Shown here: positions 47,270 to 56,788 of the stretch, one piece after another | Position numbering within the stretch: position 1 is the first letter of the stretch | How the letters are laid out: every line of letters begins with the position of its first letter | Source: an uncultured Alphaproteobacteria bacterium | GTDB lineage: Bacteria; Pseudomonadota; Alphaproteobacteria; HIMB59; GCA-002718135 | Direction: 5' to 3' | Length of the DNA: 64,000 nt | Assembly: GCA_902615845.1 (NCBI GenBank) | Contig: CACMQS010000009.1 | Location: forward strand, 1-64,000 | Translations under genes and position numbers: made by a program | The notes under the pieces: generated by a model | The model's database searches: none | Seen by the model: the letters and a program-made list of their open reading frames with translations, nothing else | Told to the model about the DNA's origin: nothing

Positions 47270-48568
47270 TTATTTAGATCTTTTATTTCTTAGAATTTTT
47301 AAGGCTGATCTTTCAATAGCAAGTGAATTTTTGGGAATATTTTTAGTGATAACACTACCTGCGCCAATTCTAGATTTAGACTCAATTACAACTGGAGCAA
47401 TGAGTGATGTGTTTGAACCTATAAATACATTATCTTTTATTATCGTTTTGTGTTTTTTCTTTCCATCATAGTTACAAGTTATTGTGCCGGCACCTATATT
47501 CACATTATTTCCTATTTTTGAATCTCCAACATATGAAAGATGAGCAATAGAAACATTATTTCCAATTTTAGAATTTTTTATTTCAACAAAGTTACCAATC
47601 TTTGATTTTTTTCCAATTTTTGTTTTTGGTCTTAATCTAGCACTTGGACCAATATGTGAATTTTCATCTATTGTAACCTCTTCTAAGTATGAATTACTTT
47701 TAATTATTGAACCTTTTTTTATAATTGTTTTTTCCTTTATTGTAACATTGCTTTCAATTGTAACAGTAGGTTCAATTTTGGTGTCATAGCTTAAATAACA
47801 AGTATTGGGTTTTAAAAAATTGACTCCATTTTTTATAAAATTTTTTACGTATTTTTTTTGCAAGATATTTTGTACAACATTAAAATCATCCAATGTATTT
47901 ATGCCCAACATTGTTTCTTTGTTGCACTCAATATAATTGATAGGTATATTTTTTTTTGAAAAAATTTTGCATATATCAGTAAGATATCTTTCTTTTTTAA
48001 TTTTATTTTCTTTAATATTTTTTAAATTATCAAATAATAATTTAGTATTTGCTATCAAAATACCAGAATTACATAAATTGATTTTTTTTTGTTCAGGTTT
48101 TAAATTGATTTGCTCAATTATTTCTTCAACGTAGTTGTTATTTAATAATAACCTACCATAACCATATGGCTCTGAAGTATTAAATGCAATTAATGAAGCT
48201 TTCGCTTTACTTTTTTTAAATTTACTTACTAGTTTTCTTATATCTTTAACTTCAACTAAAGGTGTATCACCAAATAAAATTAAAATATTTTTTGATTTAA
48301 CATATTTTTTAACTTGCTCAATTGCATCAGCAGTTCCTTTTTGTTTTTTTTGAACAACTAACTTTGAGGTATTTAATATTAACTTTAATTCTTCTTTATT
48401 TTTTTCATTAGATACGACTAATATATTTTTACCAGATATTTTTTTTGCAATATTAAAAATATGTGAAACAATTGGTAACTCGCATAATGGATAAACAAGC
48501 TTTGATTTACTTGCTTTAAATCTCTTACTATTGCCTGCAGCAAGTATAACAGTTGTGATATCAGACAT
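47270..48568 (-). CDS. glmU: Bifunctional GlcNAc-1-phosphate uridyltransferase / glucosamine-1-phosphate acetyltransferase
   Basis: GlmU makes UDP-GlcNAc for peptidoglycan and lipopolysaccharide. The N-terminal pyrophosphorylase domain has ILAAGNSKRFKASKSK (a variant of GxGTRM, lacking the usual arginine position), LFGDTPL and GYGRLLL. The C-terminal left-handed beta-helix has RLRPKTKIGKKSKIGNFVEIKNS and IGAGTITCNYDGKKKHKT. At 432 residues it is about 20 shorter than typical. It is four bases upstream-adjacent to the ParA-like gene. Confidence 0.93.
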   Translation of the reverse strand: MSDITTVILAAGNSKRFKASKSKLVYPLCELPIVSHIFNIAKKISGKNILVVSNEKNKEELKLILNTSKLVVQKKQKGTADAIEQVKKYVKSKNILILFGDTPLVEVKDIRKLVSKFKKSKAKASLIAFNTSEPYGYGRLLLNNNYVEEIIEQINLKPEQKKINLCNSGILIANTKLLFDNLKNIKENKIKKERYLTDICKIFSKKNIPINYIECNKETMLGINTLDDFNVVQNILQKKYVKNFIKNGVNFLKPNTCYLSYDTKIEPTVTIESNVTIKEKTIIKKGSIIKSNSYLEEVTIDENSHIGPSARLRPKTKIGKKSKIGNFVEIKNSKIGNNVSIAHLSYVGDSKIGNNVNIGAGTITCNYDGKKKHKTIIKDNVFIGSNTSLIAPVVIESKSRIGAGSVITKNIPKNSLAIERSALKILRNKRSK

Positions 48569-48572
48569 TAAG

Positions 48573-49205
48573 TTAGAAATTTCTTAAAATTTCGTTTCCA
48601 ACATTAATTATTTCTTTTGAAGCATCTGATGTAACACTTATATCTACTACACCCCTTCCAACTGAGAATGTTTCTGCAAATAATACTTTGCTAGACAGTC
48701 GGGAGCGAGCAATTTTAGCACCAGCATATCTTAAACGCAGAATCATTGCTTCAGTTAATTTTGCTCTCAGCATCACTCTATTAAGTATAATTATTGGATT
48801 TTTTCTTTCTTGTTTTGCAATTTTTAAAAAAGGAAGTGTAGCCATTAAGTCTACTGGACTTGGTTGTACTGGAACAAATACCCTATCAGAAGCTTTTACA
48901 ACCTGCATTGTTTCAAAAGTTATAGATGGAGGGCTATCAATTACTATAAAGTCGTACTTTCTTTTTATGGCTTTAATTTCATCTATTAAATTCCTTATAT
49001 CAAAATTTAATTGAGTTATTCCAATATCATCTTCACCATAATAAGATTTTCTTGCTTCAAGCCAATATGATAGACTTTTTTGTGCATCAGCATCTATAAC
49101 AGCTACTTTGTAACCACTATTACTCCACAAAACTGATAAATTTGCTGAAAGAGTCGATTTACCTGAACCACCTTTTTGATTCGAAAATGCTATAACTTTT
49201 CCCAT
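48573..49205 (-). CDS. Orphan ParA/MinD-family ATPase
   Basis: A 210-residue ATPase with deviant Walker A QKGGSGKST (residues 8-16), the switch AVIDADAQKSLSYW and Walker B FIVIDSPPS. No parB or centromere-like repeats are adjacent, so it is a COG1192 orphan rather than the chromosomal ParA. Its role, possibly in positioning a protein or complex, is unknown. The ATG at 49205 is chosen over a TTG at 49211. It is divergent from the Sua5 gene. Confidence 0.82.
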   Translation of the reverse strand: MGKVIAFSNQKGGSGKSTLSANLSVLWSNSGYKVAVIDADAQKSLSYWLEARKSYYGEDDIGITQLNFDIRNLIDEIKAIKRKYDFIVIDSPPSITFETMQVVKASDRVFVPVQPSPVDLMATLPFLKIAKQERKNPIIILNRVMLRAKLTEAMILRLRYAGAKIARSRLSSKVLFAETFSVGRGVVDISVTSDASKEIINVGNEILRNF

Positions 49206-49262
49206 ATACAAGTATTGATAATAACTATTTTAAAGATAGATGGAAACATTTTATAAAAAAAT

Positions 49263-50180
49263 ATGAAAAAAAATAAGTTAGATATTGCAAAAAATTTATT
49301 AAGCAGTGGAGAACTTGTAATATTTCCCACAGAAACAGTATTTGGTCTTGGAGCAGATGCAACAAATGATGAGGCTGTAAAATCTATTTTTAAAGTAAAA
49401 AAAAGACCACGAAGTAATCCAATTATCTGTCACTTTAAAAGTATTAAACAAATAGAAAAATATTGTATTTTAAATAAATTTGAAAAAAAATTAGGTTCAA
49501 AATTCTGGCCTGGTCCTTTGACGATAATATTAAAAAAAAAGAAAAATTCTAAAATATCAAAATTAGTCTCTAACAACTCAACTTTAGTTGGCTGCAGAAT
49601 TCCCGGTAATAAATTGGCTAAAAAATTAATTACTTTATTTGACCTACCTATTGCAGCCCCTAGTGCTAATCTGTCAGAAAGAACTTCAGTAACCAATATT
49701 ATGGATATCGATCCTATTCTAGTAAAAAAAATATTTGTTTTAAAAGATAAACAGTCTTCTCATGGACTAGAGTCCACAGTTGTTAGAATTGATACCAATA
49801 ATCAAATTGAAGTATTAAGATATGGCAGCATAACTGTTGAAGAGCTAAATAGATATGCAAAAGTTAAAAATAAAAAGAAATCATCTATTTCTCCTGGTAA
49901 TTTAAAAAAACATTACTCAACTTTAAAGCCAATAAGAATGAATGCTAAGAGAATACTAAAAAATGAAGGTTTATTAAATTTTGGCTATAATAAATTAAGG
50001 TCTAAAATAATTAATTTAAATTTGAGTAATAAAAAAAATTTAAATGAAGCAGCAAAAAATTTTTATCATTATCTTCATAAATTAGATCAAAGTAGATGCA
50101 AAAAAATTGCTGTAGTAGAAATACCTGATAAAGGGCTTGGCAAAACTATAAATGACAGATTAAGAAGAGCAATTAAGTAA
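49263..50180 (+). CDS. L-threonylcarbamoyladenylate synthase (Sua5/YrdC)
   Basis: This enzyme makes the threonylcarbamoyl donor for the t6A37 modification of tRNAs reading ANN codons. The YrdC domain has PTETVFGLGADATN, KKRPRSNPIICHF, FWPGPLTIIL and APSANLSERTSVTN. A C-terminal Sua5 domain after a SISPGNLKKHYS linker makes it the longer two-domain form (305 residues), with a shortened second domain. Its stop directly abuts the stop of the convergent oxidoreductase gene. Confidence 0.93.
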   Translation: MKKNKLDIAKNLLSSGELVIFPTETVFGLGADATNDEAVKSIFKVKKRPRSNPIICHFKSIKQIEKYCILNKFEKKLGSKFWPGPLTIILKKKKNSKISKLVSNNSTLVGCRIPGNKLAKKLITLFDLPIAAPSANLSERTSVTNIMDIDPILVKKIFVLKDKQSSHGLESTVVRIDTNNQIEVLRYGSITVEELNRYAKVKNKKKSSISPGNLKKHYSTLKPIRMNAKRILKNEGLLNFGYNKLRSKIINLNLSNKKNLNEAAKNFYHYLHKLDQSRCKKIAVVEIPDKGLGKTINDRLRRAIK

Positions 50181-51503
50181 TTACAATCTATTTAAATAAT
50201 CCATTAACCTATAATAAATAATGGCTGAAGAATACAATGGTCTTCTAAACATGTTGCCACCTGGAATTTTAAAATGATTAATATGCTCAAACATATCAAA
50301 ATTATTTGATTTATTTAAAATTTTTTCAGCTACCATTTTTCCTCCCATAATACTCATAGCTAAACCATGCCCAGAGTAAGCATGAGCATAATATAACTTT
50401 TGATTCATTATAGTTCCAAAAATAGGCAATCTATTAATCGATATTGCCAAGGTACCCCCCCAAGAAAATTCAATTTTAAATTTTTTTAATTCAGGAAAAA
50501 CTTTATACATTCGTTTGGAGACAAAACTCTTTGCATCTTTTACAAAATGAGATGTAATTGTTTCAGGTCCTCCAAAAAGAAGTCTGTAGTCTTCTGAAAA
50601 TCTATAATAATCAATCATAAATCTAGAATCTATTACGCCACAATTTCTTTTGATTAATTTACTTGCCAGATCTTTTCCGAGAGGTTCTGTTGCAATAATA
50701 TAATTATTTATAGGCATAAAATAATTTCTCTTTGATCCTAAAAGATTGTCAAGATAACCATTGCAACCAATAATTACTTTCTTTGCTTTAATAATATTTT
50801 TTCCAGAGTGAATTATAACTTCTTTTTGATTATCAATAATTTTATCAGCCGGAGAATTTTCATATATATTTATACCATTTGCTAAACACTGTTGTGCTAA
50901 ACCATATGTCAGTTTTAATGGGTTTAAATGATAAGAATCTTTTAAAAGCATTCCAGAAAAATATCTGTCACTATTAACTTCATTTCTTATTGAATTGTGG
51001 TCAAAGTATTCATAATTATTATAATTATAATTTTTCTGCATATGCTCAATTTCATCTTGAAAATATCTATAATCTTTTTTTGTGTTGCCTACATGAAGAA
51101 CACCTTGTCTAAGCGCACAGTCAATTTTGTATTTTTCAATTAAATTAACTACATTTGAAACAGAATCTAATCCAACTTTCCAAAAAAATTTTGCTTTTTC
51201 AATACCAAATTTTTTTTCTAAGTAGAATTGATCTTTTCTCATTCCAATTCCTAGTTGACCACCATTCCTACCAGAAGCACCAGATCCAACTTTATTTGCT
51301 TCCAAAATCGTTATTGATAAACCTTGATTAGATAAATTTAATGCTGAAGAAATACCTGTTAAACCACCTCCAATAATACATACATCAGTTGAAATATTCT
51401 CATTTAATTTAATTTGATTAGGAAAATTCGGTGCTGAAAATTTATAAAAACTCTCTTTTTCATTATCATGTTGATTAAAGGTCCTTTTTTTTGTAGTAAA
51501 CAT
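50181..51503 (-). CDS. puuB: FAD-dependent oxidoreductase, PuuB-like (gamma-glutamylputrescine oxidase)
   Basis: A 440-residue DAO-family flavoenzyme. The Rossmann motif DVCIIGGGLTGISSALNL lies near residue 45, followed by GSGASGRNGGQLGIGMR and the C-terminal YYAHAYSGHGLAMS, typical of PuuB/OrdL-type amine oxidases. PuuB oxidises gamma-glutamylputrescine to the aldehyde. The assignment is strengthened by the divergent PuuA-like gene 50 bases away and the polyamine transporter beyond. Substrate is still inferred. Confidence 0.8.
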   Translation of the reverse strand: MFTTKKRTFNQHDNEKESFYKFSAPNFPNQIKLNENISTDVCIIGGGLTGISSALNLSNQGLSITILEANKVGSGASGRNGGQLGIGMRKDQFYLEKKFGIEKAKFFWKVGLDSVSNVVNLIEKYKIDCALRQGVLHVGNTKKDYRYFQDEIEHMQKNYNYNNYEYFDHNSIRNEVNSDRYFSGMLLKDSYHLNPLKLTYGLAQQCLANGINIYENSPADKIIDNQKEVIIHSGKNIIKAKKVIIGCNGYLDNLLGSKRNYFMPINNYIIATEPLGKDLASKLIKRNCGVIDSRFMIDYYRFSEDYRLLFGGPETITSHFVKDAKSFVSKRMYKVFPELKKFKIEFSWGGTLAISINRLPIFGTIMNQKLYYAHAYSGHGLAMSIMGGKMVAEKILNKSNNFDMFEHINHFKIPGGNMFRRPLYSSAIIYYRLMDYLNRL

Positions 51504-51553
51504 TAACTTATCTTTAATGGTTTAATAATAATTAGTAAACAAACAGTCTCAAT

Positions 51554-52921
51554 ATGATTGAAAAATTTCAAAATTGGTTTCATGAAAACTCTATTACAGA
51601 AGTTGAATGTTTAGTTCCAGATCTTGGAGGTATAGCAAGGGGAAAAATTTTACCAACTAATAAATTTTTAAAAGGACTTGAAGATGAAAGTCACAGATTA
51701 CCTCAGTCAACTTTTATTCAAACGATATCAGGAGATTATGCAACTGAGGACTCTGCCGGTGCTTTACCAAGAAGTGTTTACAATCCAACTGACATTGATG
51801 TAATTTTAAAACCAGATTTTGATACAATGAGAGTAGTGCCATGGTACGACGACCCTACTGCACAAATTATTTGTGATGCAATAAATCTTAACGGAGATGA
51901 GGTTATAAATTCTAGCAGAAATGCTCTAAAAAATATTCTTAAACTTTATAAAAAAGATAAATTAACTCCAATTGTTTCACCAGAATTAGAATTTTATTTA
52001 GTGAAACCTAATGCTGACTCAGATTACCCCCTTGAAGTGCCAGTGGGTCAATCAGGTAGACAAGAAACAGGTAAGCAAGCCTTAGGTATAGATGCTGTCA
52101 ACGAATTTGATCATCTTTTTGAAGATGTATATAATTATTGTGAAGCACAAAATATTGAAATTGATACTATTAATCATGAATCTGGTTCAGCTCAGATGGA
52201 AATTAATTTTCAACATGGTGATCCTTTAGATCTAGCAGACCAGGTATTTTTATTTAAACGAACTCTAAGACAGTCAGCTTTGAAACATAAACTTCATGCA
52301 ACATTTATGGCAAAACCTATGGAGAACCAACCTGGTAGTGCAATGCATATACACCAATCGATATATAATGAAAAAAATAAAAATATTTTTTTTAATAAAT
52401 CATCTAAAATTTCAAAAAAAATGAAAAATTATTTAGGTGGGTTGGAAAAATATACTCCATTATTAATGCCAATATACGCTCCAAATATAAATTCATTTAG
52501 AAGATTGTTTGCAACTTGGGGTGCTCCTAAAAATGTTAAATGGGGAATAGGTAATAGAAGTTGTGGTTTTAGAATTCCATCAATTGAGGAAAGGAATATA
52601 CGTATTGAAAATAGAATTTCTGGATCTGATACAAATCCATATCTAGTTTTTGCAGCTAATTTAGCTTCAGGATATTTAGGAATGAAAAACAATTTAAAAC
52701 CAAATCCAGAAACTAAAGATAGTGCATTTAAAGATAAAAATTCTAATCTGCCTAAAAATATGGATGAATCGTTAACTCTCTTTGAAAATGATGAAGATAT
52801 AAAATCCATATTTAATGAAAAATTTGTAAGGTCGATTGCAGCGATAAGAAGAGTTGAGTATCAAGCTTATTTATCAGTAATAAGTTCTTGGGAGCGAGAA
52901 TATTTATTACTTAATGTTTAA
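51554..52921 (+). CDS. puuA: Glutamine-synthetase-family gamma-glutamylpolyamine ligase, PuuA-like
   Basis: A 455-residue GS-fold ligase. ECLVPDLGGIARGK at the N-terminus, the metal-site VSPELEFYLV, NHESGSAQMEINF, MHIHQSI and the NRSCGFRIP/RIENRISGSDTNPYLVFAA blocks are intact. The adenylylation loop tyrosine of GlnA is not recognisable. PuuA attaches glutamate to putrescine; related enzymes use other amines. Its partners PuuB and a Pot-type transporter flank it. The 3' end overlaps the convergent permease by 11 bases. Confidence 0.83.
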   Translation: MIEKFQNWFHENSITEVECLVPDLGGIARGKILPTNKFLKGLEDESHRLPQSTFIQTISGDYATEDSAGALPRSVYNPTDIDVILKPDFDTMRVVPWYDDPTAQIICDAINLNGDEVINSSRNALKNILKLYKKDKLTPIVSPELEFYLVKPNADSDYPLEVPVGQSGRQETGKQALGIDAVNEFDHLFEDVYNYCEAQNIEIDTINHESGSAQMEINFQHGDPLDLADQVFLFKRTLRQSALKHKLHATFMAKPMENQPGSAMHIHQSIYNEKNKNIFFNKSSKISKKMKNYLGGLEKYTPLLMPIYAPNINSFRRLFATWGAPKNVKWGIGNRSCGFRIPSIEERNIRIENRISGSDTNPYLVFAANLASGYLGMKNNLKPNPETKDSAFKDKNSNLPKNMDESLTLFENDEDIKSIFNEKFVRSIAAIRRVEYQAYLSVISSWEREYLLLNV

Positions 52922-53705
52922 ATTTTTTATTAAAATAAAAATAAAATAAACCAATTATTATTAAAGCAAACATTAAAATTGCTGATAATGCGTTTACTTC
53001 AGGACTCAGTCCTAATCTAACTTTAGAAAAAACAACAATAGGCAAAGTGTTAGCTCCTGGCCCAGTAGTAAAACTCGCAACAACTAGATCATCCAAAGAA
53101 ATTGTAAAAGCTAATAACCAACCAGCAACAATAGAAGGCAAAATTATAGGTAAAGTTATTTTATAAAGTACCTTGGTATAATTATAGCCTAGATCCATCG
53201 CGGCTTCCTCAATATTTTTGTTAAAGTCTGTTAATCTTGCTTGAATAATAATTGCGACAAATGCAACACAAAAAGTAACGTGCGATATAAAAATAGTTAA
53301 TTGTCCTCTAGATGATGGAAATCCAATTACATTATTTAAGCTTATAAAAAAAAGCAACATTGAAAGACCTAAAATTAATTCTGGTAAAACCAAAGGTGTT
53401 GAAGAAAGAAAAATATAAAATGATTTAAAAGGAATTTTTCTTATTCTTACAAGTGAATATCCAATCATAACTCCTAAAATTGTAGCAAAAGTTGCAGACA
53501 AAGCTGCAATTTTAATACTAATAATAAATGCCTCAATTATTTGTTCATTATTAAATAATTCATTGTACCATCTTAAAGAAAATCCTTTCCAAACCATTAC
53601 TCTCTTATTTTCATTAAATGAGTAAAAAATTAAAACTAAAATTGGGAAATATAAAAAAAATAGACCTAAAAAAATAACTGTACTTTTGATTAAACTAGAT
53701 TTCAT
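52911..53705 (-). CDS. potI: Polyamine ABC transporter permease, PotI/PotC-like
   Basis: A 264-residue permease with six membrane segments and the coupling loop EEAAMDLGYNYTKVLYKITLPIILPSI, seen as AAMDLGY and ITLPIILPS. The C-terminal VVASFTTGPGANTLPIVVFSK pattern is typical of spermidine/putrescine permeases. The ATG at 53705 overlaps potH by 11 bases; the extended frame to 53774 lies within potH and adds an unlikely hydrophobic leader. Confidence 0.9.
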   Translation of the reverse strand: MKSSLIKSTVIFLGLFFLYFPILVLIFYSFNENKRVMVWKGFSLRWYNELFNNEQIIEAFIISIKIAALSATFATILGVMIGYSLVRIRKIPFKSFYIFLSSTPLVLPELILGLSMLLFFISLNNVIGFPSSRGQLTIFISHVTFCVAFVAIIIQARLTDFNKNIEEAAMDLGYNYTKVLYKITLPIILPSIVAGWLLAFTISLDDLVVASFTTGPGANTLPIVVFSKVRLGLSPEVNALSAILMFALIIIGLFYFYFNKKFKH

Positions 53706-54582
53706 TTTTTTGACTCCAACGAGAATAAAGTATTTGAAAAATAACAATTGGCAAAACCAAAATAATAATTCCACTAAAAGCTAAAGCACTAGCACCTGGC
53801 CAATTTCTATTAACAAAGAATTCTTCCCATAATATTTTTCCATAATACAATCTATCACTACCACCTAACATTTCAGGTATAATAAATTCCCCAACAACAG
53901 GTATAAAAACTAATAAAGATCCAGCAACAATTCCTGGAACAGACAAAGGAAGAATAACTTTAAAAAAGGTTTTAATACGATTTAATCCTAAATCTTTTGA
54001 TGCTTCAATTAAATTTAAGTCAAATTTATTTAAGTATCCATAGAGTGGTAAAATCATCAAAGGTAAATAAGTGTATACAATTCCCATGATGACAGCATAT
54101 TGATTGTATAATAATTGAAGTGGCTCTGATGTTATTCCTAGGTTTAGAAGTGTTACATTTAAAATTCCATTATTCTGTAAAATTATTTTCCATGCATATA
54201 CTCTTAATAAAAATGATGACCAAAATGGAATAACTACTAAAACTAATAGGATATTTCTTAATCTGATATTTGAAGTCGCAATATAAAAAGCTAATGGGAA
54301 CCCAATAAGTAAACAAAAAAAAGTAGATATTAGAGCTAGTATCAAAGAGTTTACAAAAGATCCAATGTAGTAATAATCACTAAATATATAAACATAGTTT
54401 TCAAATGTAGTATTAATCTTAAATCCATCATCAAAAAGAAAAATATCTTGATAAGGAGGCATCCCCCATTCTGATATCGAAATTGATATTTTAAAAATTA
54501 TAGCTAATGGTATAAAAAAAAATAGAACAAGCCAAAAATAAGGACTAAAAACAAAATATTTTTCAAATAATCTATTTTTCAA
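53695..54582 (-). CDS. potH: Polyamine ABC transporter permease, PotH/PotB-like
   Basis: A 295-residue permease with six membrane segments. FSPYFWLVLFFFIPLAIIFKISIS at the N-terminus and the coupling loop LIEASKDLGLNRIKTFFKVILPLSVPGI, seen as ASKDLGLNR and VILPLSVPG, are typical. The C-terminal GEFIIPEMLGG is a PotH/PotB hallmark. The start is TTG immediately after the ATPase stop (TAATTG), so the genes are tightly coupled. Confidence 0.92.
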   Translation of the reverse strand: MKNRLFEKYFVFSPYFWLVLFFFIPLAIIFKISISISEWGMPPYQDIFLFDDGFKINTTFENYVYIFSDYYYIGSFVNSLILALISTFFCLLIGFPLAFYIATSNIRLRNILLVLVVIPFWSSFLLRVYAWKIILQNNGILNVTLLNLGITSEPLQLLYNQYAVIMGIVYTYLPLMILPLYGYLNKFDLNLIEASKDLGLNRIKTFFKVILPLSVPGIVAGSLLVFIPVVGEFIIPEMLGGSDRLYYGKILWEEFFVNRNWPGASALAFSGIIILVLPIVIFQILYSRWSQKNEI

Positions 54583-55650
54583 TTAATCCTCTAAAACCTT
54601 AATTGATTCACTTTCCCAACTACAAATGACTTTCTCACCTTTTGGGAAATTATAATTTGAGTTGGAATTAAAATTCTGATCTAAAACTGAAATTATCATA
54701 TTTTTAATTTTAATTTCATAACGTGTAAAGCTTCCCAAATATGATTTTTCTAAAATTTCTCCACTAAAGGAATTAAATGAACTTGTTTTCAAATTATTTT
54801 TTGATTGTATTTTTATTTTCTCTGGTCTTAGTAAAATATTAGTTTTTGTATTTTTTAATTCTTTGTTTAATTTAAAATTTATACATAAATCATCAGAATA
54901 AAAATTTTCATCTTTCTTATAAATCTCAATTATATTTGCAATTCCTATAAAATTGGCAGTATAAAGACTTTTAGGATTTTCATAAATCTCTTCAGGGCTA
55001 GAACATTCCAAAATAAGACCATTCTTCATTATTGCCATTCTATCAGATAGGGACATTGCTTCTTCCTGATCATGGGTGACAAAAACAAATGTAATTTTTA
55101 GTTTCTTTTGGAGTGTTGTTAACTCTAATTGCGTTTTTGATCTTAGTTTTTTATCTAGTGCTGCAAGAGGCTCATCTAATAATAATAACTTAGGTTTTTT
55201 TATTAAACACCTTCCAAGGGCAACTCGTTGCTGCTCTCCCCCTGATAATTGCTTAATTCTTCTATTTAATAAATGTTCAATAGATAAAAGTTCGGCAATA
55301 TTTCTTACGTTTATTTCAATTTCTTTTTGGGTAAAATTTTCTTTTATTCCAAAAGCTAAATTATTAAATACGTTTAAGTGAGGAAATAGAGCATACGATT
55401 GGAACATATAATTTAATGGTCTTTCAAAAGGTTCAAGGTTTGTTATGTCCGTTCCGTCGAGAATTACACGTCCTGTATCTGGCTTCTCAAATCCACCTAG
55501 TATTCTTAGTAAGGTAGTTTTGCCTGAACCCGATGATCCTAAGAGACCAAAAAATTCAGATTTTGAAATATTTAAATTAATATTTTCTAAAACTTTGTTA
55601 TCTCCAAAGGATTTAGAAATATTTTCAATTACAAGAAAATTATTATCCAT
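54583..55650 (-). CDS. potG: Polyamine ABC transporter ATP-binding protein, PotG/PotA-like
   Basis: A 355-residue ABC ATPase with Walker A GSSGSGKTT, Q-loop MFQSYALFPHL, signature LSGGEQQRVALGR, Walker B LLLDEPLAALD and switch FVTHDQEEA. The C-terminal TOBE domain (about residues 270-345) is typical of Pot-type ATPases and often mediates regulation. It is separated from the binding-protein gene by 51 bases containing a strong hairpin. Confidence 0.94.
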   Translation of the reverse strand: MDNNFLVIENISKSFGDNKVLENINLNISKSEFFGLLGSSGSGKTTLLRILGGFEKPDTGRVILDGTDITNLEPFERPLNYMFQSYALFPHLNVFNNLAFGIKENFTQKEIEINVRNIAELLSIEHLLNRRIKQLSGGEQQRVALGRCLIKKPKLLLLDEPLAALDKKLRSKTQLELTTLQKKLKITFVFVTHDQEEAMSLSDRMAIMKNGLILECSSPEEIYENPKSLYTANFIGIANIIEIYKKDENFYSDDLCINFKLNKELKNTKTNILLRPEKIKIQSKNNLKTSSFNSFSGEILEKSYLGSFTRYEIKIKNMIISVLDQNFNSNSNYNFPKGEKVICSWESESIKVLED

Positions 55651-55656
55651 CTTAAA

Positions 55657-55686
55657 TCAGCACTAATATTAATATATTAGTGCTGA
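55657..55686 (-). promoter_or_regulatory. Intra-operon hairpin after the polyamine-binding-protein gene
   Basis: A perfect 12-base stem (55657-55668 with 55675-55686, six-base loop) lies between the potF stop and the potG start. In the minus-strand transcript the stem is followed by AUUU and then mixed sequence, so it would be at most a weak terminator. Placement parallels the hairpin at 18494-18520 in the other ABC operon. Confidence 0.75.
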
Positions 55687-55701
55687 AATGAAGTATATTT
55701 T

Positions 55702-56748
55702 TTAATTTGATTTAAATTTATTAAAATATTTAGTTGATAATTGTGCTTTTTTAGGTGAGTCAGCAGTATCAGCAAAAAGCATACTTAAAGTTGCTTCATC
55801 TGGATAAATAGCTGGATCTCCTAAAATTTCTGGATCAACTAGCTCATTAGCTGCTTTGTTTGGATTAGAATACCAAACGTAGTTTGTAATATCTGCAGCA
55901 ACTTCAGGGCGCAAAATATAATTTATAAACTTATGTGCATTTAAAACATTTTTTGCATCAGCTGGAATTGCCATCATATCAAACCAAATTACAGTTCCCT
56001 CTGAAGGAATAGAATACCAAACTGGTTCTATTTCTTCGTAAGCAGCAATAAAAACATCTCCTGACCATCCCATAGCTAGACAAATTTCACCATTAGCAAG
56101 ATCATCTATATATTGAGAAGAATCAAAATACCTAATGTAAGGTCTAATTTCCTGCAACATTGAAAGAGCAGCCTTATAATCATTTTCGTCTTCAGTGTTA
56201 GGATCTTTGCCTACATATTTTAAGGCAATTTCCATTACTTCAGATGGTGCATCTAACATTGCTATACCACAATCTTCATATTTAGAAGCTATAGCTGGGT
56301 CAAATAAAACACTCCAACTAGTAACCTCATCTTCATCAACCTTATCAGTATTGTAACCAATACCAGTTGTGCCATACATATAGTTTACTGAATACTGACC
56401 GCCTGGATCATGTGCATCTATCTTTGATAAAACTTCTGGATCTAAATTTCCTAAGTTTGATAATTCAGATTTATCAAGTTTTTGAAAAACTCCAGCCTTG
56501 ATTTGGTTTTCTAAAAAAGAACCAGAAGGCACGACAATATCATAGCCAGACCCGCCAGCTAAAAGTTTAGCTTCAAGAACCTCATTTGAATCAAAAACAT
56601 CATAAGTTACATCAATGCCAAATTCATTTTCAAAATTTTCAATTGTATCTTCGGCAATGTAGTCAGACCAATTGTAAATAAATAATTCTTCTTTAGCCTG
56701 AGCTGAAAAAGAAATTAAAACTAATAGAGATATAAAATACTTAAGCAT
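55702..56748 (-). CDS. potF: Periplasmic polyamine-binding protein, PotF/PotD-like
   Basis: A 348-residue protein with a signal peptide (cleavage near SAQAKEE, about residue 18). ELFIYNWSDYIAEDTIENFE at the mature N-terminus, GYDIVVPSGSFLENQI and GEICLAMGWSGD are typical of the PotD/PotF family. The ligand could be putrescine, spermidine or agmatine. A strong AGGAGGGG ribosome site (56753-56760) lies four bases from the ATG. Confidence 0.94.
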   Translation of the reverse strand: MLKYFISLLVLISFSAQAKEELFIYNWSDYIAEDTIENFENEFGIDVTYDVFDSNEVLEAKLLAGGSGYDIVVPSGSFLENQIKAGVFQKLDKSELSNLGNLDPEVLSKIDAHDPGGQYSVNYMYGTTGIGYNTDKVDEDEVTSWSVLFDPAIASKYEDCGIAMLDAPSEVMEIALKYVGKDPNTEDENDYKAALSMLQEIRPYIRYFDSSQYIDDLANGEICLAMGWSGDVFIAAYEEIEPVWYSIPSEGTVIWFDMMAIPADAKNVLNAHKFINYILRPEVAADITNYVWYSNPNKAANELVDPEILGDPAIYPDEATLSMLFADTADSPKKAQLSTKYFNKFKSN

Positions 56749-56788
56749 TATTCCCCTCCTAAATAAAAATTACATTAAATAAAATAAA

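Noticed and set aside
41419..49211. Mobile element or genomic island
   Set aside because: All genes are housekeeping with native AT-rich composition; no transposase, integrase or direct repeats were seen.
51554..52921. Primary glutamine synthetase GlnA
   Set aside because: The adenylylation tyrosine loop was not recognised and the flanking puuB-like and polyamine transport genes favour a PuuA-type ligase.
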